64,000 bases of DNA from Flavobacterium sp. JAS (GTDB lineage Bacteria; Bacteroidota; Bacteroidia; Flavobacteriales; Flavobacteriaceae), in the NCBI RefSeq assembly GCF_020991455.1, contig NZ_JAJMOX010000001.1, positions 186,001 through 250,000 on the forward strand, written 5' to 3'. The number at the start of each line of letters is the position of its first letter. The stretch's first letter is position 1. Below are positions 46,334-55,805 of the stretch, piece after piece. Made by a program: the position numbers and the translations under genes. Under the pieces are notes generated by a model. That model made no database searches and had not been told where the DNA came from. It worked only from the letters and a program-made list of their open reading frames with translations.

Positions 46334-46948
46334 CTAAAACAATCCGTTCAATTCGGCATCAATTCTATTAATGATGTTTCCTAAATCTTCTGGATTATCA
46401 ACGAAGTTAATATTGTCAACATCGATAATTAAAAGTTTTCCTTTGTTATAAGTCTGTATCCAGGCTTCGTATCTTTCGTTCAAACGGCTTAAATAATCGA
46501 TCGAAATAGAATTCTCATATTCACGTCCGCGTTTGTGAATTTGTCCCACTAAATTTGGAATAGAGCTTCTTAAATAGATTAATAAATCCGGAGCTTTTAC
46601 CAGAGATTCCATTAATTCAAAAAGAGAAGTGTAATTTTCAAAATCACGACTTGTCATTAATCCCATCGAGTACAAGTTGGGAGCAAAAATGTAAGCATCC
46701 TCATAAATAGTTCTGTCTTGGATAATTTTTTTACCACTTTCACGAATTTGCTGTACTTGGCGGAATCGACTATTCAAGAAATAAATCTGCAAATTAAACG
46801 ACCAGCGCTCCATTTGATGGTAAAAATCGTCCAGATACGGATTGTCAACTACGTCTTCATAATGAGGCTCCCATTTAAAATGTTTCGCCAATAATTTAGT
46901 TAAAGTAGTTTTTCCTGCGCCTATATTTCCTGCTATTGCTATGTGCAT
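46334..46948 (-). CDS. deoxynucleoside kinase
   Basis: 204 aa. P-loop IAGNIGAGKTTLTKLLAKHF at the N-terminus, the DVVDNPYLDDFYHQMERWSFNLQIYFLNSRF region, the DRTIYEDAYIFA motif with the catalytic acidic and Arg residues, and a lid with RGREYENSISIDYL. It phosphorylates deoxynucleosides for salvage; base specificity is not evident. Its ATG overlaps the stop of the upstream gene (TAATG). Confidence 0.9.
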   Translation of the reverse strand: MHIAIAGNIGAGKTTLTKLLAKHFKWEPHYEDVVDNPYLDDFYHQMERWSFNLQIYFLNSRFRQVQQIRESGKKIIQDRTIYEDAYIFAPNLYSMGLMTSRDFENYTSLFELMESLVKAPDLLIYLRSSIPNLVGQIHKRGREYENSISIDYLSRLNERYEAWIQTYNKGKLLIIDVDNINFVDNPEDLGNIINRIDAELNGLF

Positions 46949-47763
46949 TACGGTATTACGATTTTATAATTTGTGATTTCTTTAGATGTAAAAATAGATA
47001 AAATTTGGTCTTTGTAGCAGAATTTGTCAAACGATTTTTTTAAAATTTCAATTTCATAAACTGCATCCGAGTTTGATTTGCTAATATCTTTAAAATACAA
47101 CAAATTAGCTTTGCTGAAAATATATTGTTGAGGACTAATAACTTCAAATTTATCAAAATCAGCAACTTTTCCCAATGAAGTCACTTTCCCAAAAATATCG
47201 CAGGAAAAGAAATTGTTTTTTTTATCAATCCAGTAAAAAGTATTAAAATCGGTTTGGCAGTATTTTATTGCTTCTGTTAACGGAGTAGAAACCGTTTTGT
47301 ATTCATTTTTGAGATAATCAAAAAGTCCAATTTGTTGATTCAAAGTGTTGAAAATCCACAACTGATTTTGGGTTGACATCCCAATCGCACTTACAACAAT
47401 TGGTGTATTGTTTAATGAAAAATTAATTTCGGTCATTTTATTCAGTTGATTGTCTAATAAGACCACGCTATTAAAATCTTCATAAAACAAAACTAGTTTT
47501 AAAGGATTCTGGAAATCAACTTTCGAGATTTCTCCCAAGGAAACATTTTTGTATTCAAAGATTTCTTTTTCTTTGATTTTACTGAAGACATTGTTTTTTA
47601 TCTGGTAAGAAAAACCAAAAGAATCGTAACCTAAAAACTCATCAACATCTGTATTAAAGTGAGAAATTTGAGTAGTCTTCATTTTTCCTATCTGTGCTGA
47701 AACAGATAGAAAAGAGCCGGTAAGAAAAAGTAGAAATAAAAGTTTACGCACCGTTTTGCTCAT
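46948..47763 (-). CDS. secreted protein of unknown function, propeller-like
   Basis: 271 aa with a signal peptide (LLFLLFLTGSFLSVSAQ). The body consists of repeated short strand pairs with aromatic/acidic turns (LVLFYEDFNSVVLLDNQLNKMTEINF, MSTQNQLWIFNTLNQQIGLFDYLKNEY, TDFNTFYWIDKKNNFFSCDIFGKV). This suggests a beta-propeller-like fold, and I cannot assign a family. The overlap with the cytoplasmic deoxynucleoside kinase gene implies coupled translation but not necessarily shared function. Confidence 0.7.
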   Translation of the reverse strand: MSKTVRKLLFLLFLTGSFLSVSAQIGKMKTTQISHFNTDVDEFLGYDSFGFSYQIKNNVFSKIKEKEIFEYKNVSLGEISKVDFQNPLKLVLFYEDFNSVVLLDNQLNKMTEINFSLNNTPIVVSAIGMSTQNQLWIFNTLNQQIGLFDYLKNEYKTVSTPLTEAIKYCQTDFNTFYWIDKKNNFFSCDIFGKVTSLGKVADFDKFEVISPQQYIFSKANLLYFKDISKSNSDAVYEIEILKKSFDKFCYKDQILSIFTSKEITNYKIVIP

Positions 47764-47997
47764 GAGATTTGGTTTTCTAAAAGAGCCAAATTACAAAAAA
47801 CAAAAGTAAGAAGGTACTTAAATAGGGCATATTTAGATGATTTTGTTTTTTGAAGCTTTTTTAATGTAATGGTCTTAATAATAAGCGGTTTAGTCTATAT
47901 CATAAGGGCATTGATATATTTAACTTTTGGGATCTTAAAATTAATAATACATTTGAATGTAAGTTTTATCGGATTTGCGCAATTTAAAAGAAATACA

Positions 47998-48912
47998 ATG
48001 AAAAATATAGTTTTATATATGTCTTTGATGCTTGTTTTTGTACAGGCTCAGGCGCAGAAAGATTTTCAGGGAATGGCTGTTTATGAGTCAAAAACGCAAG
48101 CGCCTAAGTTTGAAGGCATGCGTGGTAATCGTGATATCACACCCGAAATGCAAAAGAATATGGAAGAGCGAATGAAAAAAATGCTGGAGAAAACTTTTAT
48201 TCTGAACTTCGACAAATCATCTTCTATATATAAAGAAGAAGAAAAACTCGAAACTCCCGGGCAACAAGGTGGCGGAATGAGAATCATGATGAACTCGTTT
48301 ATGGGTGGCGGCGGAACTTTTTATAAAGATGTAAAAAGTAAATCGTACACAGTCGATAAGGAATTTATGGGAAAAGAATTTTTGGTGGTAGATTCTTTGC
48401 CGAAATTAAACTGGAAACTAGAACAGGAAACCAAACAAATTGGCGGATATACTTGCTACAAAGCAACAGCTGTAAAAGAACCAAGCAAAACTGATTTTAG
48501 AAATTTTAGACCAAAAAATAAGGATGATAAAAAACCTGAAGAAAAGAAAGACGATGTAAAGAAAACGTCGGGGGAAACGAAAACCAATTTTGAAGATAAT
48601 TTTGAAATGCCAAAAGAAATTGTTGTCACAGCTTGGTATTCGCCAGAGATTCCGGTGAATCAGGGACCGGAGAATTATTGGGGTTTACCTGGTTTAATTC
48701 TTGAAATCAATGATGGAAAAACAACCATTTTATGTTCAAAAATTGTTTTGAATGCAAAAGATAAAGTTGAAATAAAATCCTCTAAAAAAGGAAAAGTGGT
48801 TTCGCAGAAAGAATACGATGACACTGTAATTAAAAAAATGGAAGAGTTTAGAGAAATGAATCGCGGGCGCGAAGGCGGTCCCGGAGGTGGTCCTGTTATG
48901 ATCAGACGATAA
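47998..48912 (+). CDS. GLPGLI family secreted protein
   Basis: 304 aa from the ATG at 47998; a longer in-frame ORF would start upstream without a signal sequence. Signal peptide (YMSLMLVFVQAQAQ). The family motif is present as YWGLPGLILEINDGKTT (about 240-256), preceded by AWYSPEIPVNQGPENYW. A Lys/Asp/Glu-rich low-complexity stretch (PKNKDDKKPEEKKDDVKK) and a Gly/Arg-rich C-terminus are also visible. GLPGLI proteins of unknown role are encoded beside carboxypeptidase-regulatory outer-membrane proteins, as here (33 bp). Confidence 0.9.
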   Translation: MKNIVLYMSLMLVFVQAQAQKDFQGMAVYESKTQAPKFEGMRGNRDITPEMQKNMEERMKKMLEKTFILNFDKSSSIYKEEEKLETPGQQGGGMRIMMNSFMGGGGTFYKDVKSKSYTVDKEFMGKEFLVVDSLPKLNWKLEQETKQIGGYTCYKATAVKEPSKTDFRNFRPKNKDDKKPEEKKDDVKKTSGETKTNFEDNFEMPKEIVVTAWYSPEIPVNQGPENYWGLPGLILEINDGKTTILCSKIVLNAKDKVEIKSSKKGKVVSQKEYDDTVIKKMEEFREMNRGREGGPGGGPVMIRR

Positions 48913-48945
48913 ACTTTAAGCACATTCATCTTTAGATTTTTTCCA

Positions 48946-51633
48946 ATGAAAAATATACTCCTTTATGTCATTTTTTTAATGACATCGATCTCTTTTGCTC
49001 AAAGTGTTCGTTTTGATGGTTTCATTCAGGATGAACAAAAAAATCCGTTGGAAATGGCCAATATTATGGCTGTAAATACGGCTACAAAAGCAATGGATTC
49101 TTATGGAATTACCAATGATAAAGGAAAGTTTCAACTGACTTTAAAACCAAATACTTCTTATTCGGTTAAAGTGAGTTATCTCGGAATGAAATCTAAAGAA
49201 ATTGCAATTTCTACTAAAACGGAGAATATTGTCCAGAACATTGTCATGGATGATACCGGAATTGAATTGGAAGGTGTTGAAATTGTGCGTGAAATGCCAG
49301 TTTCGATAAGTGGTGATACTATTGTCTACAATGCAGATTCGTTTAAATCAGGAACGGAGAAAAAACTGGAAGACGTCTTGAAAAAGCTCCCAGGAGTTGA
49401 AGTAAATGCTGATGGTGAAATTGAAGTTGAGGGAAAAAAAGTCAGCAAATTAATGGTTGAAGGCAAGGATTTTTTTGATGGAGATACCAAGTTAGGCGTT
49501 AAAAATATCCCTGCAGATGCGATTGATAAAATTCAGGTTTTAAGAAATTATAACGAAGTTGGTCAATTAAAAGGTCTCGAAAACGATCAGGATAATGTTG
49601 CGATGAATATTAAACTGAAAGAAGGGAAAAAGAACTTCTGGTTTGGAGATGCAACCGCCGGAATTGGCGTTGGAGAACTGGATAGTCGTTATATTATTAA
49701 TCCTAAACTATTTTATTACAGTCCAAAATACAGCATTAATTTAATTACCAATTTTAATAATATTGGCGAATTACCTTTAACGGCTCAGGATTATTTCAAA
49801 TTCACAGGCGGATTTAAAAATATGATGAAAAAGGGCGGAAGCAATTTTAATGTTTCTTCTAATGATTTGGGAATTTCGGTGTTGAGAAATAATCGTGCAA
49901 AAGAAATCGAAACGAAATTCGGCGCAACCAACTTTTCATATTCGGTTACAAAAGCATGGAATATTAGCGGTTTCGGAATTCTTTCGACTTCAAAAACAGA
50001 TCTTGAAACCAAATCACAAACTACAATTTTAGATTCGGGAGATGAGCAAAAACGTGATGAATTGACGCATCAAAAAAACAATCTTGGACTTTTTAAATTG
50101 AGTTCGACTTACAAGCCAAATGACAAGTTTCAGTTTGATTACGACATCTTAACCAAATTATCCAAACAAGATGAAGATACGGATTTGTTGAGAGAATCTG
50201 TTGTAAATAATGCTTCGACGCTGGAAACGATTTTGACGAATAAAAAGCAAGATCCTACATCCATAAATCAAAATTTGAGTTTGTATTATACCCAAAGCGA
50301 CAAGAATATTTTTGCTTTTGAAATGCAGCATTTGTATCAGGACGAAAACCCGTTTTATAATGCCAATTTAAAAACACAACCTTTTGATTTATCCGGATAT
50401 ACTTCAGGACAACAAAGAAATGATCTGAATCAGGATCGCTTTGTAAAAACAAATAAATTGGATGCTAAACTGGACTACTATTATATGGTAACGCCAAAAA
50501 GCAATATCAATGTAACTTTAGGAAACACGTATTCGTATCAGGATTTTAATTCTCATATTTTTCAAATGTTAGATAATGGAGATAGAAATGATTTGAATGA
50601 TCCACAAAATAACAATCAGGTTAATTATAATTTTAATGATGCTTTTTTAGGCTTTCATTATAAGATATTGACGGGAAAATTTACGTTGACACCCGGAGTA
50701 AGTGTGCATTCATACGCAATGAAAAACACACAATTAGGTACTGATTATTCTCAGAATTTTGTAAAAGTCTTACCTGATTTTTTTGCCTTATATCAAATTA
50801 AAAAAGCAGAAACGTTGACGTATAATTTCTCTTTGACAAATGATTTTACAGATATTAATCAGTTGGCTTCGGGTTATGTTTTGTCTGATTATAGTAGTTT
50901 GTTTAGAGGAAATCGTTTCTTAGAAAATGCAACTTCGCAAGTACATTCGTTACGTTATTTTAAATACAATATGTTCAATTTTGAGAACATTTTTGCCAAC
51001 GCAACTTATACTAAAAAAGTAGATGCGATAAAAACGGCGGCAGATTTTACGGGAGTCAATCAATCATCAACACCTTATAATTCTAATTTGGCAGACGAAA
51101 CTTTCTCCGGAATGGGAAATTATGGTCGTTCTTTCCTGAAGAATTATAAAGCTTCGATTAATGCAAGTTTGAATTGGTCAAAGTTTAATAACATTCAGAA
51201 TAATGTTTTGGCAACAACGGAGAGTTTTAGTCAAAGTTATACGGTCAAAGCTTCAACAAACTATAAAAACCTGCCTAATATTGAGTTTGGTTATAATGCT
51301 TTGATCAACAAATACAGCGGTTCAACCTATTATACAGACAAACCTTTTGCGAGGTTAGATTACTATTTTTTGGATAGTTTTTCGTTTGTTTCAGAATATG
51401 AGTTTTACCATTATTATAACGGAAATAAAACGGTTGATAATGAATATGACTTCTTAAATGCAAGCTTAGTCTACCAAAAAAAGGACAGTAAATGGGAATA
51501 TAAAGTTTCGGCAACTAATTTGCTAAATACTAAATATCTCAATGATGACAGCTTCTCGCAGTTCTCGACCAGAGTTTCGCAATACACTGTTCAGCCTCGT
51601 TACATTATCTTTTCGATGAAATATAATTTATAG
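48946..51633 (+). CDS. TonB-receptor-like outer membrane beta-barrel protein paired with GLPGLI
   Basis: 895 aa. Signal peptide (YVIFLMTSISFAQ), a carboxypeptidase-like sandwich (about 22-105; FDGFIQDEQKNPLEMANIMAVN), a plug-like part (LEDVLKKLPGVEVNADGEIEVEGKKVSKLMVEGKDFFDGDTKLGVKNIPADAIDKIQVL), then barrel ending FSMKYNL. The plug type is that of the Bacteroidota outer-membrane beta-barrel family rather than classical SusC. It forms an operon with the GLPGLI gene. Substrate unknown. Confidence 0.87.
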   Translation: MKNILLYVIFLMTSISFAQSVRFDGFIQDEQKNPLEMANIMAVNTATKAMDSYGITNDKGKFQLTLKPNTSYSVKVSYLGMKSKEIAISTKTENIVQNIVMDDTGIELEGVEIVREMPVSISGDTIVYNADSFKSGTEKKLEDVLKKLPGVEVNADGEIEVEGKKVSKLMVEGKDFFDGDTKLGVKNIPADAIDKIQVLRNYNEVGQLKGLENDQDNVAMNIKLKEGKKNFWFGDATAGIGVGELDSRYIINPKLFYYSPKYSINLITNFNNIGELPLTAQDYFKFTGGFKNMMKKGGSNFNVSSNDLGISVLRNNRAKEIETKFGATNFSYSVTKAWNISGFGILSTSKTDLETKSQTTILDSGDEQKRDELTHQKNNLGLFKLSSTYKPNDKFQFDYDILTKLSKQDEDTDLLRESVVNNASTLETILTNKKQDPTSINQNLSLYYTQSDKNIFAFEMQHLYQDENPFYNANLKTQPFDLSGYTSGQQRNDLNQDRFVKTNKLDAKLDYYYMVTPKSNINVTLGNTYSYQDFNSHIFQMLDNGDRNDLNDPQNNNQVNYNFNDAFLGFHYKILTGKFTLTPGVSVHSYAMKNTQLGTDYSQNFVKVLPDFFALYQIKKAETLTYNFSLTNDFTDINQLASGYVLSDYSSLFRGNRFLENATSQVHSLRYFKYNMFNFENIFANATYTKKVDAIKTAADFTGVNQSSTPYNSNLADETFSGMGNYGRSFLKNYKASINASLNWSKFNNIQNNVLATTESFSQSYTVKASTNYKNLPNIEFGYNALINKYSGSTYYTDKPFARLDYYFLDSFSFVSEYEFYHYYNGNKTVDNEYDFLNASLVYQKKDSKWEYKVSATNLLNTKYLNDDSFSQFSTRVSQYTVQPRYIIFSMKYNL

Positions 51634-51722
51634 TATTTTCAGTACAAACTTTGCGTTTTGATGATTGTTTTAGTAAAGAAAGAAATATCTTTGTGTTTCT
51701 ATTAACAAACAAAATTCTAAGC

Positions 51723-53939
51723 ATGCGTAATTTTATATGGAGTTCCTTAATGATCTTTTGTTTAATATCTGTTTCTTATTCTCAAACAAAAGGAATTGAA
51801 AAAGGATCTTATCTGTCTACAAACAAAGGTCAAAAAATCAAATTAAATTTATTAGAGGATAATAAATACGAACTGGTTTTTTATTCGGGAGAGTATAAGA
51901 TAAAGGGAGATTCGTTATTATTCTCTCAAACTGTAAAATCAGGTGCTGCTTTTGACGTAGCATTTAAGAATGATAAAGAGGCTAAAAAGGTTAAAATTAA
52001 GTTTATAGATCCTGCTTATTACACATTTTATATTGGTACACAAAACGGAACGGAACCTGTTCAGTACCAAAAAATAACTGATATTAGAACAAAAGTAGAT
52101 CCTGAGTGGGTACAAATTGATTTGGATTTTGAGATTGATCGCGTTGACTTTTTGTATTTGGTTTATGAAGATTATCAGGGCGAAAGCAAAATTTCGAAAT
52201 ATGCTTTGCCAAAAGAAGCTTCAGAAGTAACGGTAAAATATGAACTGGATGCTTTAGGAGATATAAATATTTCAGGTTATTTTGATAAAAAGACAAATGA
52301 GCTGATGATTTCTGAGCAAACAGGAAAGAATCCAATTGCATTTGTAAATGCAAAAGATGCTCAGCCTGATAAAACTTCAAACATAATTCCTCTTGAAAAT
52401 AAAACGGTTTCAAACTGGACATATCCGGGGAAAGAAGCTCTTGTAAAGAACGATTTTGGTTTAGAAGTAGCAGTTGATAACGCTTATGCGGATGTGCCTG
52501 CACCTCCTAAGGTTGATTTTAAATTCAAAATAGAAGATAATTTAAAGAAAGCAATTACTGCTACAAAAGATTCTAAAAGTAAATTTTTGATAGTTGCTGT
52601 TGATGGTAAAAATCCTTTGGCGAAAGCTGATTTTGATACTTTTGTTAAAGATCAGGAAACGCAAATTGGATATAATATGTATGAAACATACGACTCGCAA
52701 TATGATTTGTTCAATTATTATTTGGCTAAAGCCAATGATAAAAAATGGTTGAAGACTAACAAGATTCAGGATAATCCAAGTCTTGTTGTACTAAATGGTG
52801 ATGGAGTGGTTTTGGCGACTATAAAGGCTAAATTGACAGACAAACAATACCAATTTAATTACTATGATGGTTTCGGTAAAAAGCTGAAAAGAGTAAATGC
52901 GTTTTATGATTTCAGTAAAGTATTGAATGATAAAAAAGCAACAGATGCCAATTTGATTTCGGCGTTTAATAAAGTATCAGCTCTTGAAGTGCCTTACGAG
53001 TACGAAACAACTGAAAATGATTCAACCGATTTTAAATTTGTAAAAGTTGATTTAGACAAAAAAACGGTTGATCAAACCTGGAAAAAATTAATTGAAGCGC
53101 ATCAAAAAGATACAAAACCGAATATGTATTTGGTAGAAACAATTTTGAAAGAGATTAAAAATCAAGGTTTTTCGAAACAGTTTTTTAAAGAAGACAAAGT
53201 TTTGAATGATACCGATTTTCTAGCTGTAGATTATTTGATAAAACATTATGACGCTATCGATACGGAACGATTAACGTTTAATGCTATAGAAGGAGAAACA
53301 CATGCAATAGGAAGTTTGAACACTGAAATAACAACAGCATTACAACAGAATAAATATATTGCCGAAGACAAAAGTACTGGCGATGTGAATCAGAGTAAAG
53401 TAATATCAGTTTATAAAAAACTAATAGCTGCCAATAGAGCAAACTATGAATGTTACCAAAATTACTTTACTTATTTAGAAGAAGCCGAGGATAAAGATGG
53501 TTCTAATACCACCTATTTAAAAGAGTTTAGTTCTTATTTTAATACTCATTTAACTGGTAAGGGAAGTGCAATTGAACAATTGGATGCAATGTATTCTGGT
53601 ATAGACACAAGTTCTGATTATTCGTATAACGGATGGGCTACTTTCAAAGAATACCATTCAAACTTATCCAATTCTGCAGCATGGTCTGTAGTTTTGAAAC
53701 CGCAGAATTCTAACTTTTTAAAATCTGCAATTGGTTGGTCAGAGTATAGTTTGGTTGTAAACAAAAACAATCCGTATTATTTAGATACTTTGGCGCAGTT
53801 ATATTACAAAGACGATCAAAAACAGAAAGCAATCGAAACACAAACATTAGCTGTTAAATATTTAACTGCCGAAGTTGAAGAAGAAACAGCTACAGAAATT
53901 AAAGAAACACTGACTAAAATGCAAAACGGAACGTATTAA
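51723..53939 (+). CDS. secreted protein with thioredoxin-like and TPR-like regions
   Basis: 738 aa from the ATG at 51723. Signal peptide (SLMIFCLISVSYSQ). A beta-rich N-terminal part is followed (about residues 275-400) by a stretch resembling a thioredoxin fold: SKFLIVAVDGKNPLAKADFDTFVKDQETQ, then NPSLVVLNGDGVVLATIKA. No CxxC is seen. The C-terminus has TPR-like helical repeats (NNPYYLDTLAQLYYKDDQKQKAIETQTLAVKYL). It lies about 90 bp after the receptor gene and ends with a strong terminator. I do not recognise the family. Confidence 0.7.
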   Translation: MRNFIWSSLMIFCLISVSYSQTKGIEKGSYLSTNKGQKIKLNLLEDNKYELVFYSGEYKIKGDSLLFSQTVKSGAAFDVAFKNDKEAKKVKIKFIDPAYYTFYIGTQNGTEPVQYQKITDIRTKVDPEWVQIDLDFEIDRVDFLYLVYEDYQGESKISKYALPKEASEVTVKYELDALGDINISGYFDKKTNELMISEQTGKNPIAFVNAKDAQPDKTSNIIPLENKTVSNWTYPGKEALVKNDFGLEVAVDNAYADVPAPPKVDFKFKIEDNLKKAITATKDSKSKFLIVAVDGKNPLAKADFDTFVKDQETQIGYNMYETYDSQYDLFNYYLAKANDKKWLKTNKIQDNPSLVVLNGDGVVLATIKAKLTDKQYQFNYYDGFGKKLKRVNAFYDFSKVLNDKKATDANLISAFNKVSALEVPYEYETTENDSTDFKFVKVDLDKKTVDQTWKKLIEAHQKDTKPNMYLVETILKEIKNQGFSKQFFKEDKVLNDTDFLAVDYLIKHYDAIDTERLTFNAIEGETHAIGSLNTEITTALQQNKYIAEDKSTGDVNQSKVISVYKKLIAANRANYECYQNYFTYLEEAEDKDGSNTTYLKEFSSYFNTHLTGKGSAIEQLDAMYSGIDTSSDYSYNGWATFKEYHSNLSNSAAWSVVLKPQNSNFLKSAIGWSEYSLVVNKNNPYYLDTLAQLYYKDDQKQKAIETQTLAVKYLTAEVEEETATEIKETLTKMQNGTY

Positions 53940-53960
53940 GAAATACGTTTAAAGTAAAAT

Positions 53961-54000
53961 AAAAAAGAGGCTGTCTAAATAAATAGACAGCCTCTTTTTG
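53961..54000. terminator. bidirectional terminator
   Basis: AAAAAGAGGCTGTCTA / TAGACAGCCTCTTTTT stem (about 16 bp including the A/T ends), between the plus-strand gene and convergent metK. Confidence 0.9.
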
Positions 54001-54022
54001 TATATAAAATATTTAGATTTAA

Positions 54023-55273
54023 TTATAATCCAAATTCAGCTTTTACTTTGTCTACAAAATCAAGTTTTTCCCAAGTAAATAACTCAACAGTAACTGTTTT
54101 TGTATGTCCGCCCGGAGCAGAAAAAGTTTTAGTTACAACTTCTGGTTTACGTCCCATGTGTCCGTAAGCAGCAGTTTCGCTATAAATTGGGTTTCTTAAT
54201 TTCAAACGTTGCTCGATAAAGTAAGGACGCATATCAAAAATAGCTTCTACTTTTTTAGCGATTTCACCGTTAGTTAAGTTTACTTTAGAAGTCCCGTAAG
54301 TATCGATAAAAATACCCATTGGCTCAGCAACTCCAATAGCGTAAGAAACCTGTACTAAGATTTCGTCAGCAACACCAGCAGCAACTAAGTTTTTAGCGAT
54401 ATGACGTGTAGCATAAGCAGCACTTCTATCCACTTTACTTGGATCTTTTCCAGAGAATGCACCACCACCGTGAGCACCTTTTCCACCATAAGTATCAACG
54501 ATGATTTTTCTTCCTGTTAAACCAGTATCTCCGTGAGGTCCTCCAATAACGAATTTTCCTGTTGGGTTAATATGATAGTTGATTTTATCGTTGAATAAAT
54601 GCGCGTGCGTTGGATTTTTAGCAATGATTCTAGGAATCAAAATTTCGATAATATCTTTTTTGATTTTAGCCAACATTGTAGCTTCTTCATCAAAATCATC
54701 GTGTTGAGTCGAGATTACAATCGCATCAATACGAGTTGGTTTGTTATCATCGCTATATTCTAAAGTTACTTGCGATTTTGCATCAGGACGTAAATAAGTG
54801 ATTTCCTTGTTTTCACGTCTTAAAATTGCTAACTCTTGTAATAATTTATGAGATAAATCAAGTGCCAATGGCATGTAGTTTTCAGTTTCGTTAGTTGCGT
54901 AACCAAACATCATTCCTTGGTCTCCAGCACCTTGCTCTTCTGGCTTAGCTCTGTCAACACCTTGATTAATATCAGCAGATTGTTCGTGAATTGCCGAAAG
55001 AATTCCACAAGAATTTGCCTCAAACATATATTCGCTTTTAGTATATCCAATTTTACGGATTACTTCGCGAGCAATTTGCTGCACATCAAGATAGGTATTC
55101 GATTTTACTTCACCTGCTAAAATTACCTGACCTGTTGTAACAAGAGTTTCACAAGCTACTTTTGAGTCAGCGTCAAATGCCAAAAAGTTATCAATTAATG
55201 CATCCGAAATTTGATCTGCAACTTTGTCTGGATGCCCTTCACTAACAGATTCTGACGTAAATAAATAAGCCAT
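54023..55273 (-). CDS. metK: S-adenosylmethionine synthetase
   Basis: 416 aa, near the usual 380-420. Signatures: [24 protein letters not shown] at the start, [21 protein letters not shown] and [26 protein letters not shown] (metal/ATP and substrate loops). It makes SAM from methionine and ATP. The 5' leader carries a SAM-II-like RNA and a good promoter, so expression is probably repressed by its own product. Confidence 0.97.
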   Translation of the reverse strand: MAYLFTSESVSEGHPDKVADQISDALIDNFLAFDADSKVACETLVTTGQVILAGEVKSNTYLDVQQIAREVIRKIGYTKSEYMFEANSCGILSAIHEQSADINQGVDRAKPEEQGAGDQGMMFGYATNETENYMPLALDLSHKLLQELAILRRENKEITYLRPDAKSQVTLEYSDDNKPTRIDAIVISTQHDDFDEEATMLAKIKKDIIEILIPRIIAKNPTHAHLFNDKINYHINPTGKFVIGGPHGDTGLTGRKIIVDTYGGKGAHGGGAFSGKDPSKVDRSAAYATRHIAKNLVAAGVADEILVQVSYAIGVAEPMGIFIDTYGTSKVNLTNGEIAKKVEAIFDMRPYFIEQRLKLRNPIYSETAAYGHMGRKPEVVTKTFSAPGGHTKTVTVELFTWEKLDFVDKVKAEFGL

Positions 55274-55316
55274 AATAATTTATTAAATTAAAATTAAGTG
55301 AGGAAAAAAATTGCTT

Positions 55317-55348
55317 AAAAAGGGCTAAAGGAGAATTTCTGCTTTAGC
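55317..55348 (-). terminator. hairpin overlapping the 3' end of the SAM-II-like RNA
   Basis: On the minus strand GCTAAAG (55348-55342) pairs with CTTTAGC (55330-55324), followed by CC and five T. The first arm is the conserved GCTAAAG of the aptamer, so this hairpin and the ligand-bound pseudoknot are mutually exclusive. Termination strength is doubtful because the stem is AT-rich. Confidence 0.45.
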
Positions 55349-55436
55349 ATTTTTTACTACTGAAATTAATCTTTCAGTATTCATAACGAACCATTTCATT
55401 ATGAAGAGGTTGCAATCAGTTCAAATTTTTCCTCTT
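55341..55436 (-). promoter_or_regulatory. SAM-II-type riboswitch, long-loop variant, of metK
   Basis: On the minus strand P1 is AAGAGG (55436-55431) / CCTCTT (55409-55404). Its loop contains ATTTGAACTGATTGCAA, matching the SAM-II loop pattern AUUUAACC...UUGCAA. The conserved AATGCTAAAG follows at 55350-55342 for the pseudoknot. Between P1 and that element lie two extra perfect hairpins (TTCATAA/TTATGAA and TACTGAAA/TTTCAGTA), as in the long-loop variants known from Bacteroidota. metK starts 68 nt downstream. Confidence 0.75.
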
Positions 55437-55447
55437 GTATTCGGGTG

Positions 55448-55477
55448 CAAAGGTATAAAACCATTTTGATTTGCAAA
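55448..55477 (-). promoter_or_regulatory. metK promoter
   Basis: On the minus strand TTTG (55477-55474), an 18-bp spacer, then TACCTTTG (55455-55448). This fits the Bacteroidota -33/-7 consensus. Transcription would start just before the SAM-II-like RNA. Confidence 0.7.
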
Positions 55478-55565
55478 TTAAACTTTTGATTTTTTTGATT
55501 TTATAACGATAAATTTAACATAACATACTATTTTGATAGGGTAATAGAAATTATTTTTGTTTTTG

Positions 55566-55597
55566 TTTGGTCGATTAAAAAATAGTTTGCAAATTTG
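55566..55597 (+). promoter_or_regulatory. promoter of leader 1 / TonB receptor
   Basis: TTTG at 55566-55569, 20-bp spacer, CAAATTTG at 55590-55597 (one mismatch to TAnnTTTG), followed by CACC. The leader ORF starts 22 bp later. Confidence 0.6.
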
Positions 55598-55619
55598 CAC
55601 CATCAAAAACAAAGAAAAA

Positions 55620-55685
55620 ATGAAATCAACAATTTGCAATATGTCTTGTAAGATGCCGGAGCCTTCCGCAGAGACGCTATTGTAG
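55620..55685 (+). CDS. leader peptide 1 (Cys/Met-containing, 21 aa)
   Basis: A 21-codon ORF beginning MKSTICNMSCKM: within 12 codons it has two Cys and three Met including the start. It lies directly after a promoter and ahead of an intrinsic terminator, with the TonB receptor gene behind that. It is too short to be a protein with its own fold. Codons for Ala and Glu (GCA GAG, 55668-55673) can pair with the terminator 5' arm. I read it as a regulatory leader; that it is translated is inference. Confidence 0.6.
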   Translation: MKSTICNMSCKMPEPSAETLL

Positions 55686-55737
55686 TTTTTTTCGAAAAAT
55701 ATATATAGAACCTCTGCTAAACCGCAGGGGTTTTTTT
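55668..55737 (+). terminator. attenuator 1: terminator with alternative pairing
   Basis: Terminator stem AACCTCTGC (55709-55717) / GCAGGGGTT (55724-55732), 9 bp with one wobble, followed by a T-tract. The 5' arm CTCTGC (55712-55717) can instead pair with GCAGAG (55668-55673) inside the leader ORF. A small hairpin CGGA/TCCG (55657-55668) overlaps that antiterminator segment. Confidence 0.65.
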
Positions 55738-55805
55738 ATTTCAAAAAAGAACCAAATTGTTAATCATTTTTAATCCAAAATAATAATAAATACCAAACAG
55801 AAGTA

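Noticed and set aside
55620..55737. Only a terminator with no leader function
   Set aside because: Considered because this leader is the least Cys-rich of the three; kept as an attenuator because promoter, ORF, alternative pairing and terminator are all in the right order.
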